The translations under genes were made by a program, and so were the position numbers. A DNA stretch of 64,000 nucleotides from Bin55 sp965116055 (GTDB lineage Bacteria > Pseudomonadota > Gammaproteobacteria > Pseudomonadales > Azotimanducaceae): positions 1,860,001 to 1,924,000 of the forward strand of contig OZ220466.1 of the NCBI GenBank assembly GCA_965116055.1, written 5' to 3'. The notes beneath the pieces were generated by a model, which worked only from the letters and a program-made list of their open reading frames with translations, had not been told where the DNA came from and made no database searches. Below, one piece after another: positions 27,119 through 35,142 of this stretch. Positions within the stretch are counted from its first letter, which is position 1, and every line of letters begins with the position of its first letter.

Positions 27119-27718
27119 ATGAGTAAAAACGCTCAAAGCAGCACTTGTGTTGAGGACATGAGCTTACTAGCACGAAGGCAATACCTTCGAGGACTTTGCC
27201 CATGTCGTACCAACAGTTCTTCCGACATAGAAGGATGGCGGAAGCTATTTGATGCCGCTCGATTCGGATCCTTTTCTGAACGAAAAGCCGCCGCCCACTC
27301 AATTGGTACCCTAGTCGAAAAAGCTCAGACAGTACCTGAATATCGGGAGTTACTTTGTCAACTTCAACCGCATTTAGATGCCCTCATGGAAGATCCCAAA
27401 AGCGCGAGCCAGGTACTCGGGGTCATGAAAAAGCATGGTCACGCTCACAAAGGCGCAGCGCGCAAAAATTATCGACGTGCTTACGCTGTGTTCGCCATGC
27501 ATCATCCTGACGAAGTAGCGCAGTTTTTGAACACGCACCTTGCACTCAGAGCCCACCGACGAGTCACGGAGCATTCCAGTGTTGTCAAACGACTAGCTCG
27601 ATGGCTATCACACAGGGTTGAATTTCAACCGACCCGTAAGACCAGCACGCATGACATCCTCCAAAAGGCAAGACAACTCCAACCGTCCTTGTTTAGCGAG
27701 CAATTCATATCTATTTGA
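27119..27718 (+). CDS. HEAT-like protein with a CPC motif, function unknown
   Basis: The product has 199 residues. The segment LRGLCPCRTNSS followed by GWRKLFDAARFGSFSERKAAA resembles the start of bacterial HEAT-repeat proteins that carry 'LCPC' then 'W..lfe.a.d....vR..a.'. The remainder is helical and basic (KKHGHAHKGAARKNYRRA). There is no signal peptide or membrane segment, so it is cytosolic; it may bind another protein or nucleic acid. It follows sppA by 65 bp. Confidence 0.55.
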   Translation: MSKNAQSSTCVEDMSLLARRQYLRGLCPCRTNSSSDIEGWRKLFDAARFGSFSERKAAAHSIGTLVEKAQTVPEYRELLCQLQPHLDALMEDPKSASQVLGVMKKHGHAHKGAARKNYRRAYAVFAMHHPDEVAQFLNTHLALRAHRRVTEHSSVVKRLARWLSHRVEFQPTRKTSTHDILQKARQLQPSLFSEQFISI

Positions 27719-28131
27719 CGAGAATAGATTCCGAGTGCGAGACGTGTGCTAATTCATAATTCATCATTCGTAGCCGATTGAGCCAACCTTCGGTGTTTGC
27801 GTTATTGGACGCGACAGTCAAGGGTTATCTGTTGTGCGTGCGCTACACATGCGTTTCAACTTCAGCATGATAGCTCCAATCAAGGTGGTAGCAACTTGGG
27901 GTTTTCGGCGATACTTGAGATCATTGCAGGCATCCCGGTGTTGGGTAGCTCAAGGTCAATATAGCTAAGGGGAAATAGATAAAAGCTGCTTAATCACCCA
28001 TCGCATACACTACTTTGGAATTTCCAAATACAGAGAAGTTTGGTTTGAGAGGCGTCTTAAATCCCCCATCGCCGCATACCCCTGAAACACTCTAAAATTC
28101 TCCGTGAGCCTTACAAACGAAAGGGTGAAAC
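27719..28131. other. Accessory spacer with dispersed repeat copy B
   Basis: No gene is supported in these 413 bp; all frames are interrupted. It contains the second copy of the 51-bp repeat (27972-28021). A clear ribosome binding site AAAGGGTG lies 4 nt before the ATG at 28132. Confidence 0.5.
27972..28021. repeat. Dispersed 51-bp repeat, copy B
   Basis: Matches 449-499 at about 40 of 51 aligned positions with one gap, including GCTTAATCA and ATACAC blocks. It ends 111 bp before the start of the exported barrel-protein gene at 28132. Confidence 0.45.
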
Positions 28132-28773
28132 ATGAATCGCTTCGCATGGATGTTCGTGCTATTCCTCTCACTACCTGCTTTTGCTGATGCTCCTTCATTT
28201 TCGTACATTCGATTCGGATATCAGGTAACTGCCAGCAATTCGAAATGGGATCCTTCGAATAACGAGCAAATCTTAGACGGCTCATATGAAATGAATAACC
28301 GGCTACACGTGTTTGGCTCAATAGTTCGCGCTTCGGGTGAAGTGGAGGATCAATTTGAGGACCAAGACTTCACCAATGATTTGGTGCTAAGAGCTGAACT
28401 TGATGGATGGCGAGGAGCTGTTGGGATAGGAACCCACTTTGAAGCCAACGACACCACCGTCCTATATGGACAAGCCGCTCTGACTAAATCAGAAGTTGAT
28501 GTCGAATTCAGATTAAACGGCGAAATAAATTCAATGGCTAGCAGCTCCGCTGATTATGATGGATACATAGTAGGCTTAGGGGTGAGGAGTTTCGTCAATC
28601 CTTCAGTAGAGGTTTCAGCCGGCCTTAATTACTTCGATATATTCGACGAGGAAAACACTTCGTTTTACGCAGCAGCGGACTATCAATTTACCACACAAGT
28701 AGGTTTGGGATTAGTTTTCTCGCGAGTTGATGATGACAATACGGTCGGTCTCCGATTCACTTATTACCCTTAA
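28132..28773 (+). CDS. Small outer-membrane beta-barrel protein
   Basis: The product has 213 residues. A signal peptide (MNRFAWMFVLFLSLPAFADA) is followed by alternating amphipathic strands typical of an eight-stranded OmpA/Opa-like barrel (FSYIRFGYQV, LRAELDGWRGAVGIGTHF, DGYIVGLGVRSF, VEVSAGLNYFDIF, VGLRFTYYP). The acidic loops (EVEDQFEDQDF) would face outside. It ends in Pro after two Tyr rather than with the usual aromatic residue. The gene has a good ribosome binding site and stands alone between repeat-bearing spacers. Confidence 0.72.
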   Translation: MNRFAWMFVLFLSLPAFADAPSFSYIRFGYQVTASNSKWDPSNNEQILDGSYEMNNRLHVFGSIVRASGEVEDQFEDQDFTNDLVLRAELDGWRGAVGIGTHFEANDTTVLYGQAALTKSEVDVEFRLNGEINSMASSSADYDGYIVGLGVRSFVNPSVEVSAGLNYFDIFDEENTSFYAAADYQFTTQVGLGLVFSRVDDDNTVGLRFTYYP

Positions 28774-29100
28774 ATGTATGTGCGGTAACTTGAGGTTGTC
28801 GAAAAACATAGAATTCGCTTATTTCGGAGTTTTACATCCCTTGTAACCCATTGAAATATAACAATTGGTCTGATCTCGGGGTATGAGCCCGTGGTGGCTC
28901 TGCAGTGAAGCTGGATCAAACCTCGGGCATATGACCGTAAGAGGTACAAGTGATGTAATGACATTGAGCGGTTGTTTCGTCGGTCATCGTCTACTAGCCC
29001 TCTATCATGCAACTCTGCTTACCTATACGAATGATTTGATTAGAAACCGCTCATACTTTGAGAGAACCAACAGCTTACTTTGATGCTATAGATATCAACG
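28774..29100. other. Spacer upstream of oxyR with a relict repeat
   Basis: The first third contains a decayed half of the MITE-like element seen at 15188. The remainder should carry the oxyR promoter; no strong -35/-10 pair or ribosome binding site is apparent. No gene is supported. Confidence 0.45.
28792..28866. repeat. Relict left half of the MITE-like element
   Basis: GAGGTTGTCGAAAAA begins here and a 15-nt block TGTAACCCATTGAAA lies at 28842-28856. In the complete copy the same two blocks are at 15188 and 15239, spaced 51 bp against 50 bp here, so they align over about 75 bp. The right half is missing. Confidence 0.5.
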
Positions 29101-30015
29101 ATGTCATATCCAACGATTCGGCAACTCGAATATGCACTCGCAGTCGCAAAGTACCGAAAGTTCACTGACGCTGCACAGTCGGTACATATAAGTCAGCCTA
29201 CCCTAAGCAGTCAGATCGCAGAACTCGAAAACCGCTTAGGAGTATTGTTATTCGAACGTAGTGCCAAACAAGTCAACATAACGCCAGCTGGTCAAGAAAT
29301 CATCGCATGTGCACGACGGATATTGCAGTTGAGCGATGAATTGAGTCAGATCGCCAGCCGTTTCAAAGGAGTGATGCTTGGCACTGTGCGTTTCGCCGCT
29401 ATTCCAACGATGGCGCCCTACCTCCTGCCACAAGTTGTGCAAATACTCAGAACGATGTGGCCTGAATCAAAACTTATCTTGCTCGAAAGACAATCCGATC
29501 AGCTCCTCAATGAAATCGGCTCCGGTGAAGTAGATCTGGGGTTGCTAGCCCTACCGTACGAGACTGGATCGTTGAAAGTCATTCCCGTGTGCGATGAGCC
29601 GTTCTATCTTGCATTGCCGGACGATCATCCTCTGGCTGATCACAAATCCCCATTACCGCTTAATTTGATTAAAGACTTTGAAGTCATGTTACTTGAACCC
29701 GGGCACTGCCTACGCGATCATGTCCTTTCAGTATGTGTCGAAGCAGGCCACAAGGAAACAACTGAAATCCACAGTACGAGCTTAAGTACGCTTACACAAA
29801 TGGTCGCGAATCGAGCTGGCGTTACGTTGCTTCCGGCTTTTGCACTTGGCGTTGAAGTGCGACCAGGCAACGGTATCACTGCCAAACCCTTTAAGCCACC
29901 AGTACCCTTCAGAACCATCGCGCTGGCGTGGCGAGGTAGCGACCCTCGAGACAGCTACTTCACAGAGTTTGCACGAGCATTCAAGAAACAGTTGCGTGCA
30001 TCTAGTAAAGTATGA
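29101..30015 (+). CDS. oxyR: Peroxide-sensing LysR-type regulator OxyR
   Basis: The product has 304 residues. The N-terminal winged helix shows FTDAAQSVHISQPTLSSQIAELENRLG. The sensing domain contains EPGHCLRDHVLSVC, with Cys203 and Cys212 nine residues apart, the same spacing as the Cys199-Cys208 redox pair of E. coli OxyR. It is therefore predicted to switch by disulfide formation and to induce peroxide defence genes. It is convergent with a gor operon, a classical OxyR target, which supports the assignment. Confidence 0.93.
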   Translation: MSYPTIRQLEYALAVAKYRKFTDAAQSVHISQPTLSSQIAELENRLGVLLFERSAKQVNITPAGQEIIACARRILQLSDELSQIASRFKGVMLGTVRFAAIPTMAPYLLPQVVQILRTMWPESKLILLERQSDQLLNEIGSGEVDLGLLALPYETGSLKVIPVCDEPFYLALPDDHPLADHKSPLPLNLIKDFEVMLLEPGHCLRDHVLSVCVEAGHKETTEIHSTSLSTLTQMVANRAGVTLLPAFALGVEVRPGNGITAKPFKPPVPFRTIALAWRGSDPRDSYFTEFARAFKKQLRASSKV

Positions 30016-30051
30016 GAGGACGTTTACTTCGAACTTAACGGAACCTGTATC

Positions 30052-31731
30052 TCATGCGGGGGTTTCTTCCTTGCGCTGCATAAAGTCCCTGGCTGTGGTC
30101 TTCATTTCTTTACTTAACATGGTAATGCCGAATAGATTTGGCAATGCCATCAGTACAACGAATACCGCGGCGATTTTCCAGATCAGTGTAGTATCCATAA
30201 AAGACCCGATGAGGAATGCCGTACAGTAAAGCAAGCGGTAAGGTGTCAGGGCTTTAGGACCGAATAGATACAAAATTGCACGATCGCCGTAATAACTCCA
30301 AGCAAGTGCGGTTGAAAAAGCGAATAGCACGAGCGATACGGTTACCGCGTACTGTCCCATATCGCCAAATATGCCACGTTTGAATGCTTCAACGGTGAGA
30401 TTTACGGAATGAACCAGCGAATCTCCGTGCAAAACCACATCGTTTGAGTGCGTGCCATGATCGACAACGAGTTTGCCGTTGTAGGGTTCTCCATCTTGAA
30501 GCACTACGACGTTTTCTGCAACTGAACGATTATGAATGATTGTTAGGCCACCTTCTTCAATCTTTCCATTCACCACGTTCAGTTCCGCGGTCAGCGGCTT
30601 CACTGGATTGTTCTCAGGTGGCTTACGACCTAGATGTTCCGATAGACTCACAATATCCGCAGGATTTTCATCAGAAAAAACGCCTGCGATGAACTCGGTA
30701 TTCGTACGAGAGAATTCGTGAGGAAATTTATCTGCCCAAGCGCCCGATGACAAGATCACCAACCCGGTAATCGTGCAGATGACTAATGTATCGATAAATG
30801 GTTCAAGCAGCGAAACCAATCCTTCGGGGATCGGATGATCGGCTTTAGCGCTTGCATGTGCAATCGCGGCGCTACCCTGGCCGGCTTCATTTGAAAAAAT
30901 GCCTCGATTGACGCCGTGCGTGAATGCGTACGCAAAGCTAGCTCCAAGAAACCCACCTAAGGCCGCACTTCCAGAAAAAATGCTGTCGAAAATACTTACG
31001 ATCGAAGGCCAGATGTTCTCTACATGGACAACGATCACACCAAAAGCGCCGATCAGATAGAGCGCTGCCATCACAGGCACAATCTTTGAGGCTACAGCCG
31101 CAATGCGTTTGATACCGCCTATAACGACCAAACCCAGCAGAATGGCGAGCAACAGTCCTGTTATCCATGCAGGCACTCCGAACGATGTTTCAATTCCGTT
31201 CGCAAGATTGTTACTTTGTGGTAGGCAACCGGTACCGATTGCACTTAACAAAGTTGCGACCGCAAAGGTCACGGCTAGCCACTTCATGTTCAGCCGCTTC
31301 TCCATGTAGTACATCGGACCGCCGGCCACTTCTCCCTTGGAATCGAATTCGCGATATTTGTGCGAAAGCGTGACCTCAACAAATTTTGTCGTCATGCCAA
31401 CGAACGCGGTTACCCACATCCAGAAAAGCGCGGCAGGACCACCTAGGAATAACGCAAACGCCACGCCTCCAATATTTCCAGTACCTACAGTACCCGATAG
31501 CGCGGTCGTTAGTGCACGAAAATGCGTGGTGTCTCCTGGCGCGTTGGCTTTGGTTTCTTTACCTGCAAGGAGGCGGCATGCCCGTCTGAAATACCTGAAT
31601 TGGGGGAAACCTAAATAGACGGTAAACCACAGTCCCACACCAACCAGGACATAGGGAAACCAAATTGACGAACCGAGCCAGCTATCTAGCAGTTCGAGAA
31701 TATGCTCGAACGCCGCAATCACTTCATTCAT
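30052..31731 (-). CDS. AGCS-family sodium:amino acid (alanine/glycine) symporter with an inserted loop
   Basis: The product has 559 residues, longer than the usual 450-490. Family motifs are present: FRALTTALSGTVGTGNIGGVA, EVAGGPMYYME, GIFSNEAGQGSAAIAHA and FAFSTALAWSYYGDRA. Between GAWADKFPHEF and NLTVEAFKRG lies an extra segment of about 110 residues (roughly 30390-30740), rich in short beta-like strands and probably extracytoplasmic. The gene starts 11 nt after gor and is likely cotranscribed. Import of glycine, a glutathione precursor, would fit that neighbour, but the substrate is inferred. Confidence 0.88.
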   Translation of the reverse strand: MNEVIAAFEHILELLDSWLGSSIWFPYVLVGVGLWFTVYLGFPQFRYFRRACRLLAGKETKANAPGDTTHFRALTTALSGTVGTGNIGGVAFALFLGGPAALFWMWVTAFVGMTTKFVEVTLSHKYREFDSKGEVAGGPMYYMEKRLNMKWLAVTFAVATLLSAIGTGCLPQSNNLANGIETSFGVPAWITGLLLAILLGLVVIGGIKRIAAVASKIVPVMAALYLIGAFGVIVVHVENIWPSIVSIFDSIFSGSAALGGFLGASFAYAFTHGVNRGIFSNEAGQGSAAIAHASAKADHPIPEGLVSLLEPFIDTLVICTITGLVILSSGAWADKFPHEFSRTNTEFIAGVFSDENPADIVSLSEHLGRKPPENNPVKPLTAELNVVNGKIEEGGLTIIHNRSVAENVVVLQDGEPYNGKLVVDHGTHSNDVVLHGDSLVHSVNLTVEAFKRGIFGDMGQYAVTVSLVLFAFSTALAWSYYGDRAILYLFGPKALTPYRLLYCTAFLIGSFMDTTLIWKIAAVFVVLMALPNLFGITMLSKEMKTTARDFMQRKEETPA

Positions 31732-31742
31732 CGTATGTCTCC

Positions 31743-33092
31743 CTACCGCGCTCTTTCACGCATCGTAACGAATTCTTCAGCAGCCGTTGGATGGATACCA
31801 ATCGTTGAATCGAAATCCGCTTTCTTCGCTCCGGCCTTTAACGCGACAGCTAGGCCTTGAATAATCTCGCCTGCGTCCGGACCAACCATATGAGCGCCGA
31901 TCACTTGATCCGAATCCCCGTCCACGAGTAATTTCATGTATGTGCGCTCCTGATTATTCGATAAGGTGAGCTTGAGCGGTCGAAAAGATGACTCATAAAC
32001 ATGCAAATTGCTAAAGCGCTGCCGTGCTGCATCTTCAGTCGGCCCAACCGTACCAATGTTTGGTTGACAGAATACCGAAGTCGGTATGTCGCTATATGAC
32101 ACACGCCGAGATTCGCCGGCGAAGAGGTTATATGCGATGCACATACCTTCTGCAATCGCCACAGGAGTTAGTTGCATCCGATCAATCACATCGCCAATCG
32201 CATAAATATTTGATATGTTGGTGCGATAGTTTTTATCGACCTTGATTGCGCCATAGCTATCAGTGGCCACCCCAACCCGTGCCAGGCCGCAAGACGAAGA
32301 TAAAGGTCGTCTACCTGTCGCAAAGAGAACTTCGTCAGCGACAAGTTTCGAGCCGTCAGTCAGTCGAACTACTTTGCCTTCGGAAGACAACCTCGCCTCT
32401 GTTACCTCAACGTTGAATTGCAGCTTGATTCCCTTTGCAAGCAATTGGTCGCGTACAAACTCTCGAATCGAATCGTCAAATCCGCGCAAAAACAATGGAC
32501 CGCGATACAGCAACGTGGTATCGACGCCTAAGCCTTGATAAATCCCAGCGAATTCGACGGCGATATAACCTCCGCCAACCACGACTATCCGTTCAGGGAG
32601 TTTCTCGAAATAAAAGGCTTCATTCGATGTTTGAACATGCTCAGAACCTTTAAATTCGGGTACAGATGGCCACGATCCAGTAGAGATGAGCACGCGTTCC
32701 GCCGACACTTGTCGTGCGCCGATCTGAATCATATGAGGATCAATCAATTCAGCATGCGATTCGAATATTTCAACGCCTGGGGATTCAAGCAGATCCCGGT
32801 AAATTTCGTTAAGACGAGCAATTTCCTGGTTCTTGCGATCAAGCAGGACAGACCAATCGAAAGCCGTTCCGTTCTGCTCCCAACCATACGCAGACGCGCT
32901 GTCGAACTCCTCACTGAAATGGCTTCCGTAAACGAATAGTTTCTTTGGGATACAACCGACATTGACGCAGGTACCACCCAGATATCGTTCTTCCGCGATA
33001 CCCACCTTGGCGCCTAGATTCGCCGACATACGGGCGGCTCTTACACCTCCAGAGCCCGCACCGATTACGAATAGATCGTAGTCAAAATTCAC
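31743..33092 (-). CDS. gor: Glutathione-disulfide reductase
   Basis: The product has 449 residues. The FAD-binding start FVIGAGSGGVRAARM, the redox disulfide GGTCVNVGCIPKK (Cys42, Cys47), the NADP region VVVGGGYIAVEFAGI with downstream Arg residues, and the C-terminal HPTAAEEF (catalytic His-Glu) identify a glutathione reductase. It restores GSH with NADPH in the cytoplasm. It heads an operon with an AGCS symporter and lies opposite oxyR, consistent with peroxide control. Confidence 0.95.
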   Translation of the reverse strand: MNFDYDLFVIGAGSGGVRAARMSANLGAKVGIAEERYLGGTCVNVGCIPKKLFVYGSHFSEEFDSASAYGWEQNGTAFDWSVLLDRKNQEIARLNEIYRDLLESPGVEIFESHAELIDPHMIQIGARQVSAERVLISTGSWPSVPEFKGSEHVQTSNEAFYFEKLPERIVVVGGGYIAVEFAGIYQGLGVDTTLLYRGPLFLRGFDDSIREFVRDQLLAKGIKLQFNVEVTEARLSSEGKVVRLTDGSKLVADEVLFATGRRPLSSSCGLARVGVATDSYGAIKVDKNYRTNISNIYAIGDVIDRMQLTPVAIAEGMCIAYNLFAGESRRVSYSDIPTSVFCQPNIGTVGPTEDAARQRFSNLHVYESSFRPLKLTLSNNQERTYMKLLVDGDSDQVIGAHMVGPDAGEIIQGLAVALKAGAKKADFDSTIGIHPTAAEEFVTMRERAR

Positions 33093-33157
33093 GATACAAA
33101 ATTGGTAAAAAACATAGTAAGGTGTGATTTCTCAAAAATGACTCCTGGATTTACACC

Positions 33158-33163
33158 TATAAT
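33158..33163 (+). promoter_or_regulatory. Candidate -10 box of the formate dehydrogenase operon
   Basis: A perfect TATAAT lies 28 nt before the fdsG ATG. It overlaps the right arm of an inverted repeat AGGTGT (33120-33125) / ACACCT (33153-33158), a possible operator. No good -35 is visible at the standard distance. Confidence 0.4.
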
Positions 33164-33190
33164 CGCCTTACGGTCAAAATTCGCCCGTGT

Positions 33191-33631
33191 ATGTCCGAGG
33201 CTGAAGTACGCGAGTTATTACTACCCTGTACAAAGCTCGTTGGTGGAATTATTCACGCATGTCACCGATTGATGCATGAATTTGGATATATAAGCGATGT
33301 GCAGACTCGAATCCTAGCCGACGTATTTAATTTAAGCGTCGCTGAAGTGAAAGGCACTATCAGTTTCTACCACGATTTCAGAACGGCCCCGCCACCTCGC
33401 AATCGCATACGGATCTGTCGCGCGGAAGCCTGTCAGGCTAATCGGGTGGACACTCTCGTTGCAAAAATCGAAAAATGCGTAAAACGTGCAATACCCTGTA
33501 CCTCGCTGGACGGTCATACCGAAATCAGCTATGTCTATTGTCTCGGACTATGCGCGATTGGTCCTGCCGCAGAAATAAACGGTAAATTAATGGCCCCTGT
33601 TTCCGCTGAGCAACTACTAGCGCATTTGTGA
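33191..33631 (+). CDS. fdsG: NAD-dependent formate dehydrogenase gamma subunit
   Basis: The product has 146 residues and resembles NuoE: a thioredoxin-like 2Fe-2S subunit. The cluster ligands appear as CRAEACQAN (one Cys pair) and CLGLCAIGPAAEING (second pair). GTISFYHDFRTAPP is typical of the family. It is the first gene of a tightly coupled operon; its stop overlaps the GTG of fdsB. Confidence 0.93.
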   Translation: MSEAEVRELLLPCTKLVGGIIHACHRLMHEFGYISDVQTRILADVFNLSVAEVKGTISFYHDFRTAPPPRNRIRICRAEACQANRVDTLVAKIEKCVKRAIPCTSLDGHTEISYVYCLGLCAIGPAAEINGKLMAPVSAEQLLAHL

Positions 33632-35142
33632 CGAAGATATACGTTTCCAATGACTCATTTGCACAAGCGCAGGGTCTTTCGCAACTTCAGCAAGTACTTA
33701 AAGCACAAGATATAACGTGTGCTGCGACGGGTTCCTATGGCCTTACTTGGTTAGAACCTCTGCTTGAGATTGACACTTCAAATGGCCGGCTTGCTTTCGG
33801 TCCAATGACCGTTGGTACTACATTGGATCTGGTAAAGCGCATTCACGAAGCTGCCCCATTTGACGAACATGACCGATACATTGGCAATATCCAAGACCAC
33901 CCATTTCTAAAGAACCAATATCGACTCGTCTTCCGAAATGTTGGAGTTACATCACACGATGATGAGCCTGCCTATTCGGCGCTTGAGAGTGCCCTGGCGC
34001 GTAATCCAGGAGATCTCATTGACGAGCTAAAAGTTGCAGGTCTTCGAGGCCGAGGCGGAGCAGGATTTCCAGCGCATATTAAGTGGCGAACCGTAGCTGA
34101 TGCGCCGGCCGAGCAACGATACATTGTTTGTAATGCGGACGAGGGGGATTCCGGCACATTTTCGGATCGGATGCTCATGGAAGGAGACCCGGATGCATTG
34201 ATTGAAGGTATGGCAATCGCCGGATACGCCTGTGGCGCATCGCTCGGCTATATCTACCTGCGTTCCGAATATCCTTTCGCCAGACAGGAATTAAAGCGGG
34301 CTATATCAAGAGCTTATAGCTTAAACCTACTAGGTGATAAGCTATTCGGAAGCAACTTTTCATTCGATATTCAGTTGTTCATTGGCGCTGGCGCTTACAT
34401 ATGTGGCGAAGAAACTTCGTTGCTTGAGAGCTTGGAAGGGAAACGGGGACAGATTCGGTCAAAACCGCCTCTCCCTGCCGTGAAGGGGTTGTTTCAAAAA
34501 CCCACGCTGGTTCATAATGTCATTACGCTTGCGTCCATTCCGAGTTTATTGAACATTGGCGGCGAACAGTACGCCGAGCTCGGTGTACCACCTTCGACCG
34601 GCACGATGCCATTTCAAATTTCCGGTAACGTCAAGTACGGCGGCCTGGTCGAACTTGAATTTGGCCGAACAGTACGCGAGTTGGTCGAAGACATTGGTGG
34701 CGGCACGCGATCCGGCCGACCATTGCGAAGCGTTCAGATAGGCGGACCCTTGGGCGCGTACTTATCGGATGCTGAATTGGACACTCCCATGACCTATGAA
34801 GCCATGCAAAACATCGGCGCTGGTATCGGTCACGGTGGGTTAGTGATCTTTGACGATAGCGTTGATCTTCGCAAACAGGCAGAATACGCCTTCGAATTCT
34901 GCGAAATCGAGTCCTGCGGGAAGTGCACCCCTTGCCGTATCGGCAGCGTACGTGGCAAGGAGTTAATAAAAAGGCTACCGGAATCAAGTCATGTAGAAGC
35001 CGATATACAATTGGTTCGCGAATTATGTGACGTCATGGAAAAAGCCAGCCTGTGTCAGATGGGCGGCATGACGCCCATTCCTGTACGTAGCGCTCTGGAT
35101 CGCTTTCCTGAAGATTTCGTTCAATCTACTCCCGTGCCATGA
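33628..35142 (+). CDS. fdsB: NAD-dependent formate dehydrogenase beta subunit
   Basis: The product has 504 residues and resembles NuoF with an N-terminal thioredoxin-like extension (about 1-110). It shows the NADH/FMN region GLRGRGGAGFPAHIKW and NADEGDSGTFSDR, YICGEETSLLESLEGKRGQ, and the 4Fe-4S site ESCGKCTPCRIG. It passes electrons to NAD+. It starts with GTG overlapping the fdsG stop and overlaps fdsA by ATGA. Confidence 0.95.
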   Translation: MTKIYVSNDSFAQAQGLSQLQQVLKAQDITCAATGSYGLTWLEPLLEIDTSNGRLAFGPMTVGTTLDLVKRIHEAAPFDEHDRYIGNIQDHPFLKNQYRLVFRNVGVTSHDDEPAYSALESALARNPGDLIDELKVAGLRGRGGAGFPAHIKWRTVADAPAEQRYIVCNADEGDSGTFSDRMLMEGDPDALIEGMAIAGYACGASLGYIYLRSEYPFARQELKRAISRAYSLNLLGDKLFGSNFSFDIQLFIGAGAYICGEETSLLESLEGKRGQIRSKPPLPAVKGLFQKPTLVHNVITLASIPSLLNIGGEQYAELGVPPSTGTMPFQISGNVKYGGLVELEFGRTVRELVEDIGGGTRSGRPLRSVQIGGPLGAYLSDAELDTPMTYEAMQNIGAGIGHGGLVIFDDSVDLRKQAEYAFEFCEIESCGKCTPCRIGSVRGKELIKRLPESSHVEADIQLVRELCDVMEKASLCQMGGMTPIPVRSALDRFPEDFVQSTPVP

